From Cotesia glomerata (Eukaryota; Arthropoda; Insecta; Hymenoptera; Braconidae), in contig NC_058165.1 of NCBI RefSeq assembly GCF_020080835.1, forward strand, positions 2,455,771-2,519,770: a stretch of 64,000 nucleotides of DNA. Direction: 5' to 3'. Below, in pieces: positions 32,810 to 46,600 of this stretch (its first letter is position 1; every line of letters starts with the position of its first letter). The position numbers and the translations under genes are program-made. The notes beneath the pieces were generated by a model. It was given only the letters and a program-made list of their open reading frames with translations. It was not told the DNA's origin and searched no databases.

Positions 32810-33530
32810 GATACTTTAGGTGACGCATAATATTAAATTAAAACATTGAGGTTCGAATCCTGGCTAAGTCCGGTCCACTTTTTTTTTTATTAAAATTTTA
32901 ACTTTAACAGATTAAAATTAAATATTTCAATTTATTTAAAAATTAATTGAAGATCATACAATTAAAAAAAAATTTTTTTACAATTATTTTGTTGAATTTA
33001 AATTGCCAATAATAAATTTCCAATTTATTGTTAAATAAAATCTTCCAAAACATAAAAATTTTTTTTTTAAGACACCAGAGAACCTTAATTGAAATTGTAA
33101 AAAAATAAATAAATAAATACCACAATGTCACTTAAAATAAAAATGAAATATAATCAAAATTGTTAAATATTAATTAATGTTACATCATTTGTTGTTTTTA
33201 ATAAAATTTTAATTATTAATAAATTTCTATTTTTATAAAGTATGAAAATAATTATTAAAAAAAATATTGATATTCTAGGTGACGCACAATATTAAATTGA
33301 AAGATTCAGGTTCGAATCTTGGCTAGGTCCAGTCCAATTTTTTTTTGTTTTTTTTTTTTAATTAAAATTTTAACTTTTACTGATTAAAATTAAAAATTTC
33401 AATTTATTTAAAAATTATTTCAAAGATCATGTAATTAAAATAAAAAATAAAAAAAAATTGATATTTTAGGTGACGCATAAAATTAAATTGAAAGATTCAG
33501 GTTCGAATCCTGGCTAGGTCAATTCCATTT
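32810..33530 (+). repeat. Three copies of a tRNA-like (SINE-type) unit
   Basis: Near 32817, 33276 and 33467 the sequence 'aggtgacgca' is followed about 30 bases later by 'ggttcgaatcctggcta' or a near match. That contains a perfect RNA polymerase III B box (GGTTCGAATCC) and a T-arm stem. The acceptor stem does not pair and the A box is poor, so these are not functional tRNAs. Copies 1 and 3 are followed by AAATAAATAAATA and 'ccacaatgtca'. The best reading is a short tRNA-derived SINE family, locally duplicated. Confidence 0.6.
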
Positions 33531-34230
33531 TTTTTTATCGAAATTTTAATTTTTAAAATTCTGATAGATTAAAATAAAAAATTAATTTCAAATCATAATA
33601 AAACAAATTTTTTTTATAATTGTTAAATAAATTCCAAAAAATAAAATTTTTTCTAAAAAAGTAAAAAATAAATAAATAAATACCACAATGTCAGTTAACA
33701 TAAAAATAATCTTGTTGAACGTACAAAATGTCAACAACAATCATTATAAATCTATTTATAAACATAAAATAATATTTACAATAGAATTATAATTTAAGTA
33801 GTAATAATAAAATTTTTTTTTACACTATTGTAAATTCCAATTTAAAATAATTACAATAATTATTTATATTTATATTTATTATTTATAAGTATATGCAGAT
33901 TCAAATAAAGATAACACATGTGTCCTTATATATAAGATAGATAATTACAATAGCCTGTGCAAATCTGCGGGAATTTGTGTTGCTTTCATAGATAAATCCT
34001 TGAGCTAAAATTTATTTCTTAAAAATTTTTTCCAATTTAAATTCTTAAATTTCGTCAAAAATATTTTAACTGACAAATTAAATCCCCGGCTTGAAATAAA
34101 AAAAAAAAAATCTTCAACCTCGTCTAGATTTCAATGAGTAATTACAAATGATTTACGATCTCGATAAAAGCTACTGTCTTCCGTGTTTATTATATTTTAT
34201 TTAAAATATAAAATATTTATCCGGAACACG
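33531..34230. other. AT-rich DNA before the transporter gene
   Basis: No ORF. The part from 33940 onward is slightly more complex and may belong to the upstream regulatory region of the transporter gene. Confidence 0.4.
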
Positions 34231-34245
34231 CGAAGAAACGTCGGG

Positions 34246-34255
34246 TATAAAAAAG
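34246..34255 (+). promoter_or_regulatory. TATA box of the transporter gene
   Basis: TATAAAAAAG, preceded by 'acgtcggg', lies about 170 bases before the start codon. Transcription would begin near 34275-34285. The intervening leader contains a possible internal splice acceptor ('tatccgtag' at 34342). Confidence 0.45.
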
Positions 34256-34423
34256 AACGGCATTAAAGTAAAGTAACTATTTCATAACACATCGGAGTTT
34301 AATGTAAGGAGGAACAAGTAACAAGTTTATTTTTATCCGTAGGCTGGCTGAAAAATCCGTACGGGAATTTTAAAAAGAAGAAATAAGGATAAATTTATTT
34401 ATTTATTGAGAGTAAGTGAGAAA

Positions 34424-37400
34424 ATGAAGACTAAAGTGGCTAAAACAAAACTGGTTCCACCGGACGGAGGATGGGGATGGGTTGTTCTTTTTTCTGCTCT
34501 TCTTGTTAACTTCCTGATACCCGGCACGGTAAAGTCCTTTGGAGTCCTCTTTGTCGAATTCCTCCAGGTATTTAAGGCCTCACCTACTGCCGCTTCGTGG
34601 ATGCCTGCGTTATGTTACTTTCTTTACAGTTCATTGGGTAAGTTTATCTTTTATTACCTATTTATTATACGGAAAAAGGTTTTATGTGGTTATTTGTGCG
34701 GTTTTTGGATAGTAAAATTAGTATTTTTAGGTTTTGTTTTATCAAAAAAAAAATTGTTATGACTTTTTTATGTTAATTTATGTTTTATTAAATGAAAATA
34801 TGTTTAGGAGATAATTTGGTCTCATTTAAGAAAAATTTTAAAATTTACTTATATTTTTAAAATTAACTCTCTTATAGCGAGAAAGTTTTGAGACCATGCG
34901 CCACCTGTTGGCAATTTTTAGAACTAAATTTAGGTAAAAAAATTATATATGACCAAATTAGACCAGAAAATAATTTTTTTTTTTTTGACGAAAAAAGTAT
35001 TTTTAATTGGACATTTTTATAGAAAAAAAAAAAATTTTTTTTAAAAAGTAATAGTAATTTTTTTTTTAGAAATTTCCATGTTGATTATTGTTTTAATTGA
35101 AAATATGGTCGGTAAATAGTTTAATGTTAAATAAGGTCTTGTTAAAAAAAAAATTAAAAATTTACTTACATTTTGAAACTTAACTCTCTTTTAACGAGAA
35201 AGTTTTAAGACCATACGCCACCTGTTGGAATTTTTTAGGATTAAATCCAGTCAAAAAAATTATAAATGACCATATTAAAAAAAGAAAATAATATAAAAAT
35301 TTATAAAAAGTAATTTTAATTTTTTATTTGAAATTTTTCATGTTAAATAATGTTTTATTGAATAAAAGTATGTTTAGTAGATGATTTTAAGTTAAATAAG
35401 GTCTTATTTAGAAAAAAATTAAAATTTAGTTATATTTTGAAACTTAACTCCCTTATAGCGAGAAAATTTTAAGACCATGCGCCACCTGTTGGCAATTTTT
35501 AGAACTAAATTTGGTTGAAAAATTATATTTAAGCATTTATGACCATATTAGACCAGATAATGATTTTTTGTGACGAAAGAAGTATTATTAATTGTAGATT
35601 TTTAGAATAAAAAATTAATTTATTATAATTTTTTTTTATGTTAATTAATGTTTCATTAATTAGAAATATGTTTAGTAGATGATTTTAAGTTAAATAAAAT
35701 TTTATTTAAGAAAAATAAAAAATTTAATTATATTTTGAAACTTAACTCTCTTATAGCGAGAAAGTTTTGAGACCATGCGCCACCTGTTGAAAATTTTTAG
35801 TACCAAATTTGATCGAAAAATTATATATGACCATATTAGACTGATTAATGATTTATCGTGATAAAGAAAGTATTTTTAATGGTACAATTTTATAATAAAA
35901 AAAAAAAAAAATACAATAATTTATAAAAAGTAATTAGAATTTTTTATTTGAAATTTTTTATGTTAATTAATGTTTTGTCAAATAAAAATATGTTTAGTAG
36001 ATGATTTTATATTATATGAGACCTTATTTGAAAAAGATATTAAAATTTACTTATATTTTAAAACTTAACTTTCTTATAGCGAGAATGTTTTAAGACCATG
36101 CGCCGCCTGTTGGAAATTTTTAGTACTAAATTTATTTAAAAAATTAAATACAGGCACATATGACCATATTAGACCGGCTAAAATATAGACATATCTATAT
36201 ATTTTTAAGTATATTATAAATAATATAAAATTGCAATTTCTTTATTTTTAGGGCCATTATCCAGTGTATTATCAATAAAATATTCCTACAAAACAGTAAC
36301 GCTAATTGGAGGGACTTTTGCAGCTGTTGGAATGATGACCAGTTACTTCGCTACCTCTGTATCTTATTTATACGTTAGGTAATACCAAAAATTCTCATAT
36401 TTTTACAAAAAAAATCTTCGATTTTCTTAGCAGGAAGTTGAAAATTTCCTTTCTAACTAAAAATATTTATTAAACTCTTAGAAATTTTCCTATCCTAAAA
36501 AGAAGCTATCCTTAAAAACTCCAACGAAACCTTGATGCCTCGTAAGATCAAGAAAAAATTCCACTATTTATTTATAGGTGCATATTTCTTTACTGATTTT
36601 CCCAAAATTAAATTAATATCTTCTCAAAAATAACCTCAAAATTTTTGTTTCCAGCTACGGCCTGATGGTCGGCATCGGAGCGGGTCTAACCTTTCCTCCA
36701 ACAATCTACATAGTAACAGCGTACTTCGAGCGCCTGCGCGGACTCGCCAACGGCCTGTGTATATCAGGGAGCGCAATTGGTACAATAGTATTACCACCAT
36801 TTCTTCAATACCTCCTGAACCATTTCGGCCACCGGTAAAAACGCTTCGACTCTGACTTACCCTTAAAAAACTAACTTCTATAATTTTTCAGAGGCGCTGT
36901 GCTGATAATGGGAGCCCTGACCCTCAACACACTAGTCTGCGCCCTGCTTTACCACCCGGTGAGCGAGCACATGAAAGAAGTTCCAGTAGAGGGCATTGAC
37001 AACGCCGCAATGACACTCGACGAGCCGATAATCGAGCCGAAGATTACCGAAAGAAAGTCACGGCCTGAAACTCCGAACAATTCGAACCACGATCGTCTCA
37101 CTGAATTGTCAAAATATCTTGAAAAAAATCTCAACCCGCCATCTATGACTGTTGTCAATGAAAATGATGATGAAAATGTGCTAAACCAATCCAAGTTCCA
37201 GGAACCAAACAATGTTCCAAGAACCAAGTTCCAGGAACCGAACCATGTTCTAGGAACTGAGTTCCAGGAACCGAAACATGTTCCAGGAACCAAGTTCCAG
37301 GAACCCAATCATGTTGTAGGAACCAAGTTTGAAAACCCGAACTATGTTCCAGGAATCGAGTTCCAGGAACAAAACCAAGTTTTAAGAACCGAGTTCCAGG

Positions 37401-38545
37401 AACTGAACATTGTTCCAGGAACCACGTTCCAAGAACATAATGTTCCAAGAACCGAGTTCCAAAAACCGTACCATGTTCCAGAAACAGAGTTCCAGGAACC
37501 GAACCAAGTTTTAGGAACCGAGTTCCAGGAACCGAACCATGTTCCAGGAACCAAGTTCCAGGAACCGGAACATGAAAAGAACGAAATAGTTCTACCAATA
37601 GATGCTGTAGCGCTTAGTCGTACAAATTCTACCCGAGTTAGCAAAAAGAACTTCCATCTTTCCCGCCATGGCAGCATTGTCTCCGAAATGGGGCCAGTTG
37701 CCCTCAGCCCCAGGAACAATGTTCCGGGGCTGTTCCGGCGGTTCTTCAAGACTCCGAAGAAAACTCGTGGCAAGAACAAGAACAAGCTCGAACAAGACGA
37801 AACTTCTCAAAGAACCGGAACCATAGCAAGCACCGACTCGAGCGCCACCATCGCCAGTTCCGAGTCGAGCGCCACCATCGCCAGTTCCGAGTCCAGCGCC
37901 ACCATCAGCAGTTCCGACTCCAGTTCCACGGTAGACAACAAGTTCTTCGACTTCAGTGTACTCCGCGATCCACTTTATATAATTATTTTGATCTCTAATT
38001 CAACTTCCGCCATTAGTAACACCAATTTTATGATCTTGCTGCCATCTTACGCGATTTCTGAAGGCTTTGACAAGAACATGTCCGCCCTGTTGCTGTCTAT
38101 AGTCTCTGCGTTGGATCTGGTGGGCCGCATAGGTGGCGCTTCGCTCTCGGACATTGACTTTGTGCCAAAGTATTATTATTTTGTGGGAGGGTTAGGATTG
38201 AGTGGAATTGCGCTTGCGCTGTTACCAATGGCGACTTCTTATATGATGTTGTCGTTTTTTTGTGCACTTTTTGGACTTTCTTCGGGGATGTATATTGGAA
38301 TTACTACCGTCATCTTGGCGGACATGTTAGGAACGGAGAAATTAAGTTCTTCATATGGAATTTCTTTGTTTGTTAATGGCGTACTGCAGTTGGTTGGACC
38401 GCCGGTCTGTGGCGCCATCTATGAAAGAGTCGGGACTTATAAACCGATTTTTTTGGCTTTCGGGATTATTTTGATACTTGGCACGGCTCTGTGGGCTGTT
38501 GTGCCGCTTATTAAGAGGAAGCCTAAGGAACAACAAGAGGAATGA
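34424..38545 (+). CDS. Monocarboxylate transporter-type protein (SLC16/MCT, four exons)
   Basis: Major-facilitator carrier in the plasma membrane, expected to move monocarboxylates or related small acids, usually with protons. Exons 34424-34637, 36252-36378, 36655-36834 and 36892-38545 join in frame to 724 residues. The N terminus has the family signature PPDGGWGWVV at the start of helix 1. Six helices lie in exons 1-4 (ending GAVLIMGALTLNTLVCALLY) and six more at the C-terminal end (from PLYIIILISNSTSA to FGIILILGTALWAVVPLI). The cytoplasmic loop between helices 6 and 7 is enlarged to about 340 residues. It contains eleven-residue repeats (KFQEPNHVPGT type) and a Ser/Thr-rich SSATIASSE repeat. 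The true start is the ATG at 34424. Substrate cannot be told from sequence. It converges on the RGS7 gene. Confidence 0.9.
34850..36180. repeat. Intronic ~300-bp tandem repeat, five copies
   Basis: Within transporter intron 1, 'cttaactctcttatagcgag' followed by 'aaagttttgagaccatgcgc' and 'cacctgttgg' recurs near 34864, 35176, 35444, 35744 and 36066. It is accompanied by 'gaccatattagacc' and 'tgtttagtagatgatttta'. The unit is 270-320 bases. No ORF. Confidence 0.9.
37193..37572 (+). repeat. 33-bp in-frame minisatellite in the transporter loop
   Basis: About eleven copies of a 33-base unit (KFQEPNHVPGT), one shortened by a codon. Each nucleotide unit contains the palindrome GTTCC-A-GGAAC. Absence of stops in any frame creates long false minus-strand frames here. 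Confidence 0.92.
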
Positions 38546-38924
38546 TGTTTCTTTTTTTTTTTTTTTTTTGTAGGTTAAATAGGTTAAATTTTAGTTGAAA
38601 AAAAAAGGTTTTCATTTTGCCCGCATTTTTTTTATCTAGTCATATTTTAAGGTGTACAAACGAATGACAGAATTTACTTTGGATTGTTTTTGAGAAAAGT
38701 TGGTTCTTTTTTTTTGATTTTTTGAGTTGAACAAATAATTAAGAGGACTGGCAGCTTTTTAGTATGGTAGAAAAATTCATTTAATTTATATTAAATTAAG
38801 AATAAATTATAACAAGGCAGTCTAATTAAAAAAATTATTTTTTTCATTAATTAAAAATAATTTTGTGGTTTAATTTTAGGTTAAAAAAATTTTATAATTT
38901 TTTTACTTTTGAATTTATATTGTT

Positions 38925-40084
38925 AAAAGAATTTATTATGATAAGTATTTAGGCAGCATTCAAAAATAAATACATAATTAAGAAATGACGTTGTATCTTG
39001 TGAATTATTGACATTTTTAAAGATATAAGTTCATCTTGATGTTACACTCATCGAGACCTTTCATTTGAGTACCCACATCAATTTTTCATAAATTTTATAT
39101 ATTTATATATATTATATATATGTATACATGAAAAATATCGAAAAATGCATGTGGGTACTCAAATGAAAGGTCTTGACGAGTGTAACATCGAAATGAGCTT
39201 ATATCTTTAAAAATATCAATAATTAAGAAATGACCTTGTATCTTGTCAACTAATGACATTTTTAAAGATGTAAGCTCATCTTGATGTTACACTCATCAAG
39301 ACCTATCATTTGAGTACCCACATCAATTTTTCATATATTTTATATATTTATATATTTTACAAATACCATATGTATAAAATATATAAAAAATGCCATGTCG
39401 GTACTTAAATTAAAGGTCTTGATGAGTGTAGCATCAAGACGAGCTTATATCTTTAAAAATATCAATAATTAAGAAATTACATTATATCTTGTCAATTAAT
39501 GACATTTTCCACGATATAAGCTCACCCCGACCTTACACTCATGAAGACCTTTCATTTGAGTACCCACATCAACTTGCCATATATTTTATATATTTATATA
39601 TATTATATATATGTATATATAAAAAATATATCAAAATGCATGTGGGTACTTAAATGAAAGCTCTTGACGAGTGTAACATCGAAATGAGCTTATATCTTTA
39701 AAAATATCAATAATTAAGAAATGACCTTGTATCTTGTCAACTAATGACATTTTTAAAGATGTAAGCTCATCTTGATGTTACACTCATGAAGACCTTTCAT
39801 TTGAGTACCCACATCAACTTGCCATATATTTTATATATCTATATATATTATATATATCTATATATATTATATATATGTATATATGAAAAATATATCAAAA
39901 ATGCATGTGGGTACTCAAATGAAAGCTCTTGAAAAGTATAACATCAAAATGAGCTTATATCTTAAAAAACATCAATATTTAAGTAAATACAGTGCAATTT
40001 AACAAAAATCATTGTTTAACAAAGCAAAATTTTATTTATTTATAGTTTACTATAGCAGTTACGTAGTGACTGTAAGTTTGCTAG
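38925..40084 (+). mobile_element. Helitron-like element, copy H4 (3' flank of the transporter and RGS7 genes)
   Basis: The 5' end is truncated or decayed: the shared 'tttattatgataagtattta' is near 38932, but the TC start is not found. The right end is 'gcagttac-gta-gtgactgt' with 'aagtttgctag' before T. Four hairpin monomers. It lies between two convergent genes. Confidence 0.75.
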
Positions 40085-40662
40085 TTAGTTATTAAAAAAA
40101 AAATTTTAGAATAATCAAAAATTAATCAATAATTATTAAAAACAGCTAACAGTCTTCTTAATTATTTAAAGTGGAAAAATTAATAGAATTAATTTTGTTT
40201 TTTTTTTATAACATTACTCTAATAATTTTCTATTTTACACTACGCCATTTACAAGAGACTCACGTATAATAATAATTATTATCATCTACATTTTATCAAT
40301 GATATCGCACTAAATCCGCATTTTAATTACTTAAAAATAATAAAAAAAATTTTTTTATGAGAATTAACATTAAAAAAAAAAAAATTTTTAATTTTAAATT
40401 TTAAACAAAATACGGATTTAGCGCACTTACTCGTTATTAAGTAGAATTTGATAGTTCTCTGTTAACTATACACAGAATTGCTCAATTCCTAGTTTTATAT
40501 ACATTAAGTATTAAGTATAATAATTAATAAAAAAATAATTAAAAAAACTTATAAAAATTATTGCTGAATTATTTTCAATTCCAAAAAATTTTAAAGATAT
40601 AATTGTAAATGATAAGCGTTATTTATCAGTAAGTATTAGAAAATTTTTTTACAGATTTTTTT
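40085..40662. other. 3' flank of the RGS7 gene
   Basis: AT-rich, no ORF. It holds two short copies of 'aaatccgcattt'/'tacggatttagcgcac' (near 40315 and 40410) in opposite orientation, a weak inverted repeat. Confidence 0.4.
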
Positions 40663-43600
40663 TTAAGGTCCATTGGCCGGTTCCTTGCGACCAGTAAATG
40701 AAACTATGCTCCTGATGCCTTTTACAGAAGCCTAAAATTTAAAAGCAAACCGAAGAATCTTCATTTAATTAGGTAGATCAATTGTTAATTAATTTTGGTT
40801 TATTTTTAAACCGGGGGTTTAATTTGGGGGCATAGTTACCTTTTTTTTTGATCCGTTTAGGTAGTCTTTGTACATTTCTGAACGCAGGTAACGTGAATAA
40901 CTGTCGCTTTTCATTAAGTGATATACATGAGCCTAAAAATTTATTTTTTAATTAAATATAAATTGAAAAAAAAAAAAAATTTACTAAGAATTTTTTTTAC
41001 TAATTAATTAAATTATTAATGGTAATTTAAGTGGGGATCAAAGATAAATTTTTCTATAAATGATTTGAGGGTAAAAATCTATAAGCTTCAAGATAAATAA
41101 TATTTATATAATAATAAAAATTATCTATATAAGAAAAATTTTGTCTAGATACATAATTAAGAAATGGCCTTGTATCTTGTGAACTATTGACATTTTTAAA
41201 GATATAAGCTCATTCTGATGTTACACTCATCGAGACCTTTCATTTGAGTACCCACATCAATTTTTCATATGTTTTAAATATTTATATATATATCATATAT
41301 ATGTATATATATAAAATATATAAAAATTTCCATGTGGGTACTCAAATGAAAGGTCTCGATGAGTGTAAAATCGGAATGAGCTTATATCTTTGAAAATGTC
41401 AATAATTGAGAAATGACCGTGTATCTTGTGAACTATTGACATTTTTGAAGATATAAGCTCATTCTGATGTTATACTCATTGAGACCTTTCATTTGAGTAC
41501 CCACATCAATTTTTCATATATTTTATATATTTAGATATATTACATATACATATGTATATATATAAAATATATAAAAATTTCCATGTGGGTACTCAAATGA
41601 ATGGTCTCAATGAGTGTAAAATCGGAATGAGCTTATATCTTTGAAAATGTCAATAATTGAGAAATGACCTTATATCTGGTCAACTATTGACATTTTTAAA
41701 GATATAAATTCACTCTAATATTACGCTCACCGAGACCTTTCATTTGAGTACCTACATGAATTTTTCATATATTTTATATATTTATATATATTATATATAT
41801 ATAAATATATGAATAATATATCAAAAATGCATGTGGGTACTCATATGAAAGGTCTTGATCAGTGTAACATCAGGATGAGCTTATATCTTTAAAAATATCA
41901 ATAATTAAGAAATGACCTTATATCTGGTCAACTATTGACATTTTTAACGATATAAACTCACTCTAACATTACGCTCATCGAGACCTTTCATTTGAGTACC
42001 TACATGAATTTTTCATATATTTTATATAATTGTATATATAAATATATGAATAATATATCAAAAATGCATGTGGGTACTCATATGAAAGGTCTTGATCAGT
42101 GTATCATCAGGATGAGCTTATATATTTAAAAATATCAATAATTAATAAATGATCTTGTATCTTGTAAACTATTGACATTTTTAAAGATATAAGCTTATCC
42201 CGATGTTACACTCATTGAGACCTTTCATTTGAGTACCCACATCAAGTTTTTATATATTTATATATTACATATAAATATATTAAATATTATAGATATGTAT
42301 ATATGAAAAATATATCAGAAATGCATGTGGGTACTCAAATGAAAGCTCTTGATGAGTGTTACATCAGGATTAGCTTATATCTTAAAAAATCTCAATATTC
42401 AAGAAAGTACAGTGCAATTTAACAAAATTCATTATTTAATAAAGCAAAATTTCATTAATTTATAGTTCACTAAGGCAGTCACGTAGTGACTGCAAGGTTG
42501 CTAGTTATTTATTATTTAATCATGTTTTAGAAAAAAAAAATTCTTAATCCAGCAAACAAATTTCTTAAAATTTTTTTTTCTTATTAATTTTTTCATTTTT
42601 AAATAACTGCACTTATAATTTATTATAGCTTCAAAATATATAATTTTCAAAATAAATCTTTTTAAATTTTATTTTTAATTAAATAACTTTTATAGAGAAG
42701 CTTATAGATTTTTTTTAATAATTAAATAATTTTTTTTCAAAACAAAAAATTAACTTACAGCAGCAATATCAAATGACCAACGATCGCACTTTTCCAAATT
42801 TTTCTTCGTCATTTCATAAGACCGTGAGTCGACATTTATTGGACAACTGGCATCGTGACCAAGATACTCATTCCATATTTCAGTAACTCCCGTTTCAACA
42901 TCTCTTTGTGGTAAAGTTTTTAAATTTTGCACAGCTTCCCAAAATCTATGGAAGAAAAATATGCAAACTTATTTTTTTTAAATAAAAAAAAAAAATAAAT
43001 AAATAAATTATTAGCAATAAAAAAAAACAAACTTGAGATTTTCACCACTGAATTCTTTATCGAGAAATTTAACAAATTGTTCCCGGCCGATTGGATCTTG
43101 AAGCAATTCTTTTAAACTAAATGCCCAACGCTTGACCCGTCTAGCCGATACATCTTTCCTAAAAATTAATTTTTTTATTTTTGATTTAAGAACTGGGAAG
43201 AATTTATTCGACTTACGCTAATTTATCTTGCTCCCATAATTCAGAACTATCAGAAATCCATGGATTGCTGAACTCTGGTTGAGTAAACATTGGATCGTAC
43301 TCTATGTACTGCTCAAAATATCCAATAAGTCTAAAAAAAAATTACAAGTAAAATAAAGTAAAACTTGCAGAAGTGAATGGTTAAAAAAATAAGTTTTGAT
43401 ATAAATGAAAACTCACGCTTCGGCGACCTTGGAAACTTTAATACAACGTCGATCTAATTTCTGTTTCAACATATCAATTTCCTTTTGTAATGTCTCAATT
43501 GACGGATTGATAAGATCTTTAGTATCCGTTGGCGATATTCTACCACAAGCAACACCAATTTGTGAATGCTTACTTGCTTTCATTGTTTTATTACTGCGAC

Positions 43601-46600
43601 ATGCTTTCTTGATATCCAATTCCGTTGTATTGACACAACCAGGCTACAATTAATTTGTTTTTATTTTATTATTATTATTATTTAATTTTAATTATTTAAT
43701 TTTTTATTTTTTATTTAATAATAACAATAATAATCTATATTATTAAGACAATAAGAAAAATTTTGTGTCCAAAATAACTATTAATAAATCGGTTTTTTTA
43801 GTGAAATTAAGTGTCATTAATAAGTATTTAGGCTGCATTCAAAAAATCTCGATCTCTAGATACATAATTAAGAAATGACCTTGTATCTTGAGAACTATTG
43901 ACATTTTTAAAGATATAAGCTCATCCCGACATTACACTCATCGAGACCTTTCATTTAAGTACCCACATGCATTTTGATAAATTTTTCATATATTCATATA
44001 TATAAATATATAAAATATATGAAAAATTGATGTGGGTACTCAAATGAAAGCTCTTGATGAGTGTAACATCGAGATGAGCTTATATTTTGAAAATATAAAT
44101 TATATATATGTATATATGAAAAATATATCAAAAATGCATGTGGGTACTTAAATGAAAGCTCTTGATGAGTATAGCATCAGGGTGAGCTTATATCTTTAAA
44201 AATGTCAATATTTAAGAAAGTACAGTGCTATTTAACAAAAGTCATTATTTAATAAAGCAAAATTTTATTTATTTATCGTTCACAAGTCACGGCAGTCACT
44301 TAGTGACTGCAATGTTGCTAGTAATAATAATAATAACTATTTTTTTAACAAAAAATTTATTTCTTCTCAAAAATCTTTTAATAAATTTATATTTTTGAGA
44401 ATTATTATTATTATTATTATTAAAAGTTTTTAATCCGTATATAATAATAATAATAAACATATTTTTTTGACAAAAAAATTTCTTCTCAAAATATTTATTT
44501 CTTCTTAAAAATCTCCCAATCAATTTATATTATTGATAATTTTATTATTATTATTTGTTTTATTTTATTTTAAAAATAGAGTTTTCACAATAAAAATTGA
44601 GAAGAAATGAATTAAAAAACAAAAAAATTATTGATAATACAGAGCTTAAAAAAAATGATGATTTTTCCTCAAAAAACCAAAAAATTTTCACAAATAACAT
44701 CTGAAAACTTTTTTAAATTTTATATTAAACATAAATTTAAAACGGAAAAAAAAATAGTGTTCTAATTTTACATTTCTTCACCAATATTCACATAAAAATC
44801 ATGAATAAATAATATACAAGTAAAAAAAAATCTTCACTAAAAATTAAATTGATAAAAAAAAATTTGATGATTATATTAAATCAATATTATTCAAAAAAAA
44901 AGTGTTTGAATTCTTCCTCAATCTTGAAGTATCAAACAGTTTGTAATCCTATTAAATTTTCCATTTTGGCTTTTTTGAAGTTTACATTATAATATAATGT
45001 TTCTATTTTATTATTTAATTACACTTTTTAGTTATTACTCATTAATTATATTTAGACTTTGTTCAATTGCCATCCGGTTAAGCCTTGGCATATAAATCCA
45101 ATAAATAAATAAACTATTAATTAAAAGATTTTGATATTAATAGAAGATAAATATTAAAAATTACCATTGGTCGATGAACATCCCAAAAAGCCCGTTCTTG
45201 ACTATCCAAAATTTTTCTCTCAAGTTTATCTCTTTTTTTGTCAACTTTACTTTGTGCTTCCGCTTGCATAAAAATAAATTCCCATTTCCGTGAAAACATT
45301 TTTTGTAAGCGTGCTAAATTTTCAGCCTCGTAATCCGCTAACTCTAAACGTGCTTTATTTTGCATTGTCCGTTTGCATAAATATACAGCTATAAATATAA
45401 AAAAAAAAAATATAAATAATTATTTTATTGTGTATAGACAGAAACGTATACACTCGTTTGATGTCAAAGAGTTTTATTTTTACCGTAGTCAGTATTCTCA
45501 GGTTCCCAACAATTGGATGGCCAAAAATAGGGAGTTTGAAATCGATAAAATGTGTTGTCGTTTTTTACAGTAAGGCAGTGGTCGTCGATAGGAAATAAAT
45601 AGCCATGTGAAGCCATTAGATGTGCAATTCTTAATGCCTCTAAAATATAGCATAAAATTTTTTTTTTTTATCTTTAATTTAATATAAAAATATTATTATA
45701 TTATATTTAAAATTTTATAAATACCTTGTTCATCAATTTCCATATTTTTTATGATCCAAGCAATTAAATCAATGCCAGTGAAAACAGAAGGTATTTTAGT
45801 CATAAAAGTTTTAACAGTTTTTACAGGTACTCCATTAGTTTCATCCAACATTTTTTCTACTATAGCTTCCATCTAAAAAAAATAAGAATTTTTTTTTAAG
45901 AAAAATTAATAAAATCTATATGATCACGTCAATTCTTTGAATAAAATCTATATTATTAAGAGAATAAGCAAAATTTTGTAGATACATAATTAAGAAATGG
46001 CATTTTATCTTGTGAACTATTGACATTTTTGAAGATATAAGCTCATCCTGATGTTACACTCATCGAGACCTTTCATTTGAGTACCCACATTAATTTTTCA
46101 TATATTTTATATATTTATATATTTCACAAATACCATATATATTAAATATATAAAAAAAGGCAAATGGGTACTCAAATGAAAGGTCTTGATGAGTGTAACA
46201 TCAGGATGAGTTTATATCTTAAAAAATGTCAATAATTAAGAAATGACCTTGTATCTTGTCAACTATTGACATTTTTAAAGATATAAGCTCATCCTGATGT
46301 TACACTCATCAAGACCTTTCATTTCAGTACCCACATCAATTTTTCATATATTTTATATATTTATATATATTATATATATGTATATATATAAAATATATGG
46401 AAATTGCCATGTGGGTACTCAAATAAAAGCTCTTGATGAGTGCAACATCAAGATGAGCTTATATCTTTAAAAATATCAATAATTAAGAAATGACTTTGTA
46501 TTATCTTGTCAACTAATGACATTTTTAAAGATATAAGCTCATTCCGATGTTACACTCATCAAGACCTTTCATTTGAGTACCCACATCAATTTTTCATATA

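Noticed and set aside
32810..32880. Functional tRNA genes at the three B-box units
   Set aside because: Only the T-arm pairs; acceptor and D arms do not.
37155..37785. Minus-strand frames of about 147 codons (GSWNLVPGT type)
   Set aside because: By-products of the stop-free 33-bp repeat in the transporter exon; the plus frame encodes membrane helices on both sides.
42750..42932. Stand-alone 60-residue gene
   Set aside because: It is one exon of the RGS box of RGS7, with correct splice sites on both sides.
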